A DNA stretch of 46,596 nucleotides from NCBI GenBank assembly GCA_023435895.1, contig JAEZLH010000008.1, forward strand, positions 1-46,596, read 5' to 3'. Each line of letters opens with the position of its first letter. Position 1 is the stretch's first letter. A model generated the notes under the pieces. The model was given only the letters and a program-made list of their open reading frames with translations. It ran no database searches and was not told the DNA's origin. A program made the position numbers and the translations under genes. This DNA is from Bacillota bacterium. Its GTDB lineage: Bacteria > Bacillota > Clostridia > Lachnospirales > Lachnospiraceae. This document shows, one piece after another, positions 42,501 to 46,596 of the stretch.

Positions 42501-43773
42501 TATCCTGGCCACCGATGTCAAGGATACAGTCAACCTCCGGCTCAAAGAAAGCTGCAGCGTGATAATGGGCAACTGTTTCCACTTCACCCTCATCCAGCAT
42601 AAGTGCGGCCTTAATCAAAGCCTCGCCATAGCCGGTGGAGCAGGAGCGTACAATTTTTGCGCTGGACGGCAGTAGTTCGTAGATTTCCTTGACGGAGCGG
42701 ATGGCTGTCTTTAAGGGACTGCCGTTATTATTGCTATAAAAGGAATACAGCAGAGAACCGTCTTCTCCAACTAAAGCAACCTTTGTTGTAGTAGAACCTG
42801 CATCAATTCCCAGAAAACAATTGCCGCTGTAGCTGGAAAGCTCCGCTTTTTTTACGGTATGTAAGGAGTGTCTATTCTTAAATTTTTCATATTCCTCTTC
42901 ATTATGAAAGAGAGGAGTCATTCGATGAACCTCAAAATCCATCTCAATGCCTTTGGAGAGCAGAGTATACAGTTCGTTTAAAGTTTTATTATTCTCGGGC
43001 TTCGCATTCATTGCAGAACCAATTGCTGCAAAAAGATGGGAATGCTCCGGAGAAATAATTTGATCCTCGCTTAAATTCAAGGTTCGAATAAAGGCGGTCT
43101 TTAGTTCTGTCAGGAAGTGAAGAGGCCCTCCAAGGAAAGCTACATTACCTCGAATTGGTTTACCGCAAGCAAGACCACTGATGGTTTGATTTACTACCGC
43201 CTGAAAGATAGAAGCAGATAAATCGGGCTTTGTGGCACCTTCGTTAATGAGTGGCTGAATGTCCGTCTTTGCAAATACACCGCACCTTGCAGCAATTGGA
43301 TAAATTGCCTGATAGTTCTTTGCATATTCATTTAAACCTGCGGCATCCGTCTTTAATAAGCTGGCCATTTGATCGATAAAGGATCCGGTTCCGCCTGCGC
43401 AGATACCATTCATTCGCTGATCAATTCCATTGGTAAAATAAATAATCTTGGCATCCTCACCACCAAGCTCGATTGCTACATCAGTATGTGGAGCATAATC
43501 CTGCAAGGAAGTGGATACAGCAACAACTTCCTGCACAAAAGGAATATCCAAATGCTTGGAAATCGTTAGTCCGCCGGAACCTGTGATTACCGGAGATACG
43601 GATACTTCTCCTAAAGACGCAGAAGCTTTTTGTATTAATCCTGCCAAAGTTTCTTGTATGTTAGCGAAATGACGCTCGTAGTCGGAGAAGAGGATTTCGC
43701 CTGTTTCATTCAATATGACTATCTTGACGGTGGTAGAACCGATGTCAATTCCTAATTTATATTTCGTAACCAT
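39550..43773 (-). CDS. Double acyl-CoA dehydratase activase / HgdB-like fusion protein
   Basis: The product is 1407 residues. Two ASKHA-type activase domains lead: residues 1 to ~265 (GIDIGSTTVKIVIL) and ~320-590 (GIDAGSTTTKVALV). Each has the paired cysteines that hold the [4Fe-4S] cluster in HgdC-type activators: CAGGTGSF with ARCGVF, and CSSGCGSF with TRCTVF. A four-cysteine cluster (RCKRCTNNC, near 601, and a later Cys) follows, then a DUF2229-like region and a C-terminal 2-hydroxyglutaryl-CoA dehydratase D-component-like part. HgdC activators use ATP to inject an electron into dehydratases. The partner of these long fusions is not established and no dehydratase operon is nearby. Transcription is from 43891-43863. 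Confidence 0.87.
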   Translation of the reverse strand: MVTKYKLGIDIGSTTVKIVILNETGEILFSDYERHFANIQETLAGLIQKASASLGEVSVSPVITGSGGLTISKHLDIPFVQEVVAVSTSLQDYAPHTDVAIELGGEDAKIIYFTNGIDQRMNGICAGGTGSFIDQMASLLKTDAAGLNEYAKNYQAIYPIAARCGVFAKTDIQPLINEGATKPDLSASIFQAVVNQTISGLACGKPIRGNVAFLGGPLHFLTELKTAFIRTLNLSEDQIISPEHSHLFAAIGSAMNAKPENNKTLNELYTLLSKGIEMDFEVHRMTPLFHNEEEYEKFKNRHSLHTVKKAELSSYSGNCFLGIDAGSTTTKVALVGEDGSLLYSFYSNNNGSPLKTAIRSVKEIYELLPSSAKIVRSCSTGYGEALIKAALMLDEGEVETVAHYHAAAFFEPEVDCILDIGGQDMKCIKIKNHSVDNVLLNEACSSGCGSFIETFAKSLNYEVQEFAKVALYAQNPIDLGTRCTVFMNSKVKQAQKEGATVADISSGLAYSVIKNALYKVIKITNPKDLGEKMVVQGGTFYNDAVLRSFEIISGCTAVRPDIAGIMGAFGAALIAREHYDYEEGSMLTIDQINELKFETNLARCKRCTNNCLLTINKFTGGRQYITGNRCERGLGKEKNVDNVPNLFEYKLHRYFDYTSLPKDQAKRGTVGIPRVLNLYENYPFWHTFFTKLGYQVALSPTSNHSIYELGIESIPSESECYPAKLAHGHIKWLIDQGIKYIFYPSIPYERKEVDDANNHYNCPIVTSYPENIKNNVEELQDSSILFENPFMSFENSEILYNRLSELFLGKAGITSTELKSAFQDAWNELEEARNDMRKKGEETMAYLEASGRKGIVLAGRPYHIDPEIHHGIPELINSYGVAVLTEDAISHLGTIDRPTIVIDQWMYHSRLYAAASYVRTKPNLELIQLNSFGCGLDAVTTDQVNDILTKSGKIYTVLKIDEVNNLGAARIRIRSLLSAVRERENKHIESHQASSAHHRVIFTEEMKETYTILAPQMSPIHFDLLEPALRSGGYNVVVLSNDNRHAVDVGLQYVNNDACFPSLMVVGQIMEALLSGKYDLNKVAVMITQTGGGCRATNYIGFIRRALEKAGMSQIPVVSLSASGLEKNPGLKITPKLLMSAMQALVYGDVFMRVLYRTRPYEKVPGSANELHEKWKQTCMESLKTAKWGEYKRNLKGIIEDFDTLPIHEDLKKPRVGIVGEILVKFLPAANNYLVELLEAEGAEAVCPDLIDFFLYSAYNSNFKARYLGKKKSSARISNVVIWSLEQLRNPAKKALSKSKRFTPPVHIKHLAEYAEPVVSTGNQTGEGWFLTGEMLELIHSGVNNIVCTQPFGCLPNHIVGKGVIKELRKQHPEANIVAVDYDPGASEVNQLNRIKLMLSTAVKNMK

Positions 43774-43862
43774 TATGACCTCCCCTAAATATAGGTGATA
43801 ACTATGAAGTAGGCAATTCGTACTATCATTTGTTACCTTCTTAATACGTAGATACGTGTTTT

Positions 43863-43891
43863 ATTATACGATACAAGTCTATTAAGTTCAA
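43863..43891 (-). promoter_or_regulatory. Promoter of the activase gene
   Basis: On the minus strand, TTGAAC (43891-43886), a 17-base spacer and TATAAT (43868-43863), about 90 bp before the start codon. Confidence 0.78.
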
Positions 43892-44263
43892 CAATTTTAA
43901 TCAAAGTGATGGCTAACACTAAGTTATATTGTAAATAATTACGTAATATGCAGCCGGATTTATGATAAATCTTTAAATAATATTTACATTATATAGTACA
44001 AAATGCCGCTTAACCAGAGTTCATAAAAGCAGGAGTCATTTGACTTAGTGTGAACAGTGTTGATGTGGTAAGCCATTGCCTGTTGATACTCAAGTCCTTA
44101 CACAATGATGTGCCAAGTGGAAAGTTTTAACCATGTATATTGTAGATGAATATATTAAAGAGAAGGGATATCAGAAAGAAGGAGACGATGATTAGAGCAT
44201 AAAAAAGAGTGTTTATAAACAGAAAAGTAACTATATTAAGTTTTTATAAATCCATTCTTTTGT
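43892..44263. other. Divergent intergenic region with a possible 20-codon ORF
   Basis: No conserved gene is seen between the activase and corA promoters. A short frame at 44133-44195 would encode MYIVDEYIKEKGYQKEGDDD, with only a weak AGTGGAAAG upstream. It could be a gene remnant or chance. Confidence 0.4.
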
Positions 44264-44292
44264 TTGACAAAGGATATAGAAAAACATATAAT
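44264..44292 (+). promoter_or_regulatory. Sigma-A promoter of the corA-like unit
   Basis: TTGACA (44264-44269), a 17-base spacer and TATAAT (44287-44292) match consensus exactly. Transcription would start near 44299, giving a ~230-nt leader. Confidence 0.92.
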
Positions 44293-44370
44293 AAGTTTGA
44301 ATTATTGGTAATTTGAGAAAGCTTAGGAAGTAAGAAAAGTCGAAATTGAAGATAAAAGGATGTGGTAAGG

Positions 44371-44481
44371 ATGGAAGCCGGCCCCGGTAGTAGTAGCGAA
44401 CGGAGTAAAATTAAAAATTTAACAGATACTGCTATCAGCAGAGGTTTATTTATGCTTGTCGGTAAGGGTTCCACCCTTTGA
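44371..44481 (+). CDS. Putative 36-residue leader peptide upstream of corA
   Basis: This open frame lies wholly in the leader between the consensus promoter and the CorA-like gene. It starts at ATG 44371, ten bases after AAAGGA, and ends 47 bp before the next start. The peptide begins MEAGPGSSSERSKIKNLTD and ends LVGKGSTL; I do not recognise it. Its first codons are unusually GC-rich for this genome (GGCCCCGG), which may reflect RNA structure instead of coding. Salmonella corA and mgtA have leader ORFs that control transcription, so the arrangement is suggestive. Reality as a protein is uncertain. Confidence 0.4.
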   Translation: MEAGPGSSSERSKIKNLTDTAISRGLFMLVGKGSTL

Positions 44482-44528
44482 TTATAATGCATATTTTCCC
44501 CTGCTAATGGCAGAGGAAAGGAGTTATT
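44482..44528 (+). promoter_or_regulatory. Alternative-pairing segment before corA
   Basis: CCCCTGCT (near 44500-44507) can pair with GGCAGAGG just before the ribosome binding site, or with AGCAGAGG about 70 bases upstream inside the leader ORF. An AAGGGT/ACCCTT hairpin spans the end of that ORF. Together these could form mutually exclusive structures affecting corA translation. No M-box consensus is present. Confidence 0.35.
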
Positions 44529-45464
44529 ATGATCGATATTTTTAAAACAACAGACGGATCATTAAAGAGAATGACAGAAATTACAGAGGGTAGCTGGATT
44601 GCCATGACCAACCCCTCAGCGACAGAATTACTAGAAATTGCAGAGGCAACCGGAATAGAGATTGATCATCTCAGAGCTCCACTCGATGAAGAAGAGCGTG
44701 CGAGAATTGAAGTGGAGGATAATTATACTATTATATTGGTAGATATTCCTGCCCTTGAAAAGAGAAACAATAAGGATCGATATGTTACCATACCACTTGG
44801 TATTATCGTTGCAAAGGATTGGCTGATAACTGTTTGTCTGGAAGAAACACCGGTACTTAAGTGCTTCGCAGACGGACGTGTAAGAGATTTTTATACCTTC
44901 AAGAAGACGAGATTCATTCTTCAGATTCTTTATCGCAATGCGTCTACCTATCTTCAAAACCTTAGATCCATTGATCGAAAGAGTGAAGAGATTGAAAGAA
45001 AGTTACACATTGCAACTCAGAACAGTGAATTAATCGAACTTCTAGAGTTAGAGAAGAGCTTGGTTTATTACACTACTTCCTTACGTTCCAACGAGGTAGT
45101 ATTTGAAAAGATGTTAAAGCTAGAGACAATCAAGCATTATCCGGAGGATGAGGATTTGCTTGAGGATTTGATTATCGAGAATAAACAGGCAATTGAGATG
45201 GCTAACATCTACAGCGGCATCTTAAGCGGAACGATGGATGCCTTCGCATCAATTATCTCGAATAATCAGAATATTGTTATGAAATTTCTGGCCGCAATCA
45301 CGATTGTGCTTTCGATACCAACAATGATTGCGAGCTTTTATGGCATGAACTTTGTCCATATTCCCGGAGGTGAGAATCCCTTCGGTTTCTTTGCTGTTAC
45401 CTTAGCGGCGTTGGTGATTGCTACCATTACTGCACTGATATTCAGGAAGAAGAAGCTATTTTAG
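44529..45464 (+). CDS. CorA-family Mg2+ transporter
   Basis: The product is 311 residues. A cytoplasmic N-terminal domain and a long helical stalk lead to two C-terminal membrane helices, with the signature FYGMN between them (about residue 275) that forms the ion selectivity loop. A C-terminal KKKKLF basic tail follows. CorA forms pentamers and takes up Mg2+ (also Co2+/Ni2+ in some members). AAAGGAG precedes the ATG. It has a consensus promoter and a long leader with a possible regulatory ORF. The rhomboid-like gene follows after 61 bp. Confidence 0.92.
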   Translation: MIDIFKTTDGSLKRMTEITEGSWIAMTNPSATELLEIAEATGIEIDHLRAPLDEEERARIEVEDNYTIILVDIPALEKRNNKDRYVTIPLGIIVAKDWLITVCLEETPVLKCFADGRVRDFYTFKKTRFILQILYRNASTYLQNLRSIDRKSEEIERKLHIATQNSELIELLELEKSLVYYTTSLRSNEVVFEKMLKLETIKHYPEDEDLLEDLIIENKQAIEMANIYSGILSGTMDAFASIISNNQNIVMKFLAAITIVLSIPTMIASFYGMNFVHIPGGENPFGFFAVTLAALVIATITALIFRKKKLF

Positions 45465-45525
45465 GACGACTTGATGGCTGTGCTACCGCCCGGATTTGCG
45501 GGTTGGCGGCGGAATGGAGAATGTT

Positions 45526-46425
45526 ATGGGTTTTTTCAATAAGCTGGAACGTAGATTTGGCAGATATGCCATACCCAATCTTATGAGGTATTTTGCTTTA
45601 CTATATGTGGTGGGTCTCTTGATCGGAAGCTTCTATCCGGAAGCAATCCTTTATCTGGGTTTGAATTTTGACATGGTAGCCAAAGGACAGATCTGGAGGC
45701 TGATTACCTTTATGATCCCGATTTCTTATATGAATGACATATTCTTTGTATTTATTCGGGCTTATGTATTTTATTTAGTTGGTACCTCCCTGGAGAGATC
45801 CTGGGGTGCCTTCCGCTTAAACTATTATTTCTTTTCAGGGATCCTATATAATATTGTAGCGTCTCTGATAATTTATCTGATTTATGGCATTAATCTTTTT
45901 GACTTTTTTGGAATGCTAATGAATCAACCCATGGACCTAATTTACACCTCCCTGTTTTTAGCCTTTGCGGTTTTATATCCCGACATGCAGTTTTATATCT
46001 ATTTCCTGATACCGGTGAAGGCAAAATACTGGGCGTGGATATCAGCAATCTATTATGCATATACGATATACAGGTTAATCGACAGTGGATATCCTTGGGG
46101 CGTGATACCGATTGTATTATCACTGCTTAATTTCTTTGTATTCTTCCTGGTTACCAGGAACTACCGACGAATTTCGCCCAAGGAAATAGAGCGCCGTGCG
46201 AAGTACCGCAGACAGATGAAAGAGGGCATGAATACCGGTAATGTAGTGCAATTTAACGGAAGAAACGTGGTGACCAGGCATAAATGTGCCGTATGCGGTA
46301 GGACGGAATTGGATAATGACCAGCTGGAATTCAGATTCTGCTCCAAGTGCGACGGTAATTACGAATATTGCATGGACCATTTATTTACCCACGAGCATGT
46401 GAAGAAAGAGGAAAAGCCTGAATAA
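45526..46425 (+). CDS. Rhomboid-fold membrane protein without catalytic dyad, C-terminal zinc ribbon
   Basis: The product is about 299 residues. The membrane part follows the rhomboid layout: GQIWRLITFMIPIS where active rhomboids have WWRLIT, LERSWGAFRLNYYFFSG, and AFAVLYPDMQFYIYFLIPVKAKYWAW. The segment where the catalytic GxSG should be reads PMDL, and the late helix has no histidine, so it is probably an inactive rhomboid. A cytoplasmic tail carries a zinc ribbon-like cluster (CAVCGRTEL, FCSKCDGNYEYCMDH). ATG 45526 has GGAG six bases upstream; ATG 45514 and TTG 45496 are alternatives. It is followed by the ABC-2-type gene after 22 bp. Confidence 0.75.
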   Translation: MGFFNKLERRFGRYAIPNLMRYFALLYVVGLLIGSFYPEAILYLGLNFDMVAKGQIWRLITFMIPISYMNDIFFVFIRAYVFYLVGTSLERSWGAFRLNYYFFSGILYNIVASLIIYLIYGINLFDFFGMLMNQPMDLIYTSLFLAFAVLYPDMQFYIYFLIPVKAKYWAWISAIYYAYTIYRLIDSGYPWGVIPIVLSLLNFFVFFLVTRNYRRISPKEIERRAKYRRQMKEGMNTGNVVQFNGRNVVTRHKCAVCGRTELDNDQLEFRFCSKCDGNYEYCMDHLFTHEHVKKEEKPE

Positions 46426-46447
46426 CCGGGAGTCCCTGGAGGCGTAA

Positions 46448-46596
46448 ATGTTAAATACATTAAATAAAGAGCTCAAAGAGCTGTTCTCGGACAAGAAAAT
46501 ATGGGTAGGAATACTTACAGTGCTTATTATAATTATAATAGGCACTTCTTATAATAGAAAGACAGTCGAGGCAGATATATCAGAACACCTGAAGCT
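46448..46596 (+). CDS. ABC-2-type transporter permease, N-terminal fragment
   Basis: Only the first ~49 codons are inside the window. ATG 46448 follows GGAGG with five-base spacing. The product starts MLNTLNKELKELFSDKKIW and enters a hydrophobic helix (VGILTVLIIIIIGTS), the usual start of ABC-2-type membrane subunits such as bacteriocin or Na+ exporters. The gene is cut by the window edge, not truncated biologically as far as can be seen. Confidence 0.55.
   Translation, partial: MLNTLNKELKELFSDKKIWVGILTVLIIIIIGTSYNRKTVEADISEHLK

Noticed and set aside
44299..44528. M-box Mg2+ riboswitch or yybP-ykoY element upstream of corA
   Set aside because: The conserved M-box segments and the yybP-ykoY core are not found; only an upstream ORF and hairpins are visible.

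Overview
The window looks like chromosome from a low-G+C, Gram-positive anaerobe of the class Clostridia, most likely Lachnospiraceae. The reasons are AT-rich intergenic DNA, strong AGGAGG-type ribosome binding sites, frequent TTG starts, a Tad pilus locus without an outer-membrane secretin, a DUF4179 anti-sigma-like protein and a ~1400-residue double acyl-CoA dehydratase activase. This placement comes from gene content; no ribosomal marker is present. No rRNA, tRNA, CRISPR array or intact mobile element was seen.

Positions 1-14857 hold a Tad/Flp-type pilus or secretion locus. In order it encodes a CpaE/TadZ-like protein with a decayed P-loop, the TadA ATPase, TadB- and TadC-like membrane proteins, a Flp-like pilin, two TadE-like pseudopilins, a CpaB/RcpC-like SAF protein, a secreted SH3b-repeat protein, a ~2067-residue secreted protein with tandem Ig-like repeats, and an A24 prepilin peptidase. 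The two secreted proteins sit between the assembly genes and the peptidase, so they are the best candidates for pilus-associated adhesin or substrate. The TadC-like gene appears to start at an ATT codon.

Positions 14858-21190 hold housekeeping and regulatory genes. A DUF4179 protein is coupled by an ATGA overlap to the 3' half of an ECF sigma factor whose 5' half is missing. Next come a purine permease under a guanine-class riboswitch with a visible terminator switch, a dCMP-deaminase-like enzyme and a small acidic protein. A 65-bp tandem repeat follows the permease.

Positions 21191-24718 (minus strand) are an aromatic amino-acid operon, aroF-tyrA-aroA, with a consensus promoter and a ~240-nt leader. 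Positions 25209-29451 encode an EF-G paralogue with an altered G4 motif and a DUF4153 membrane protein. Positions 29561-32444 encode a polar amino-acid ABC transporter (binding protein, permease, ATPase) with one terminator in its leader and another between the first two genes. Behind it lies a 205-bp imperfect palindrome that matches no coding feature.

Positions 32879-37213 form a run of closely packed genes: a stand-alone CheW-like protein, a zinc-ribbon/acidic/lysine-rich single-pass membrane protein, hisH, hisF and ung. An APC amino-acid permease follows, then the large activase on the minus strand. The window ends with a CorA-like Mg2+ transporter whose leader carries a 36-codon upstream ORF, a rhomboid-fold protein without catalytic residues but with a C-terminal zinc ribbon, and the first codons of an ABC-2-type permease that runs off the edge.

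The observations most worth following are the pilus locus with its giant repeat protein, the ATT start, the corA leader ORF, the 205-bp palindrome and the truncated sigma factor beside an intact partner.
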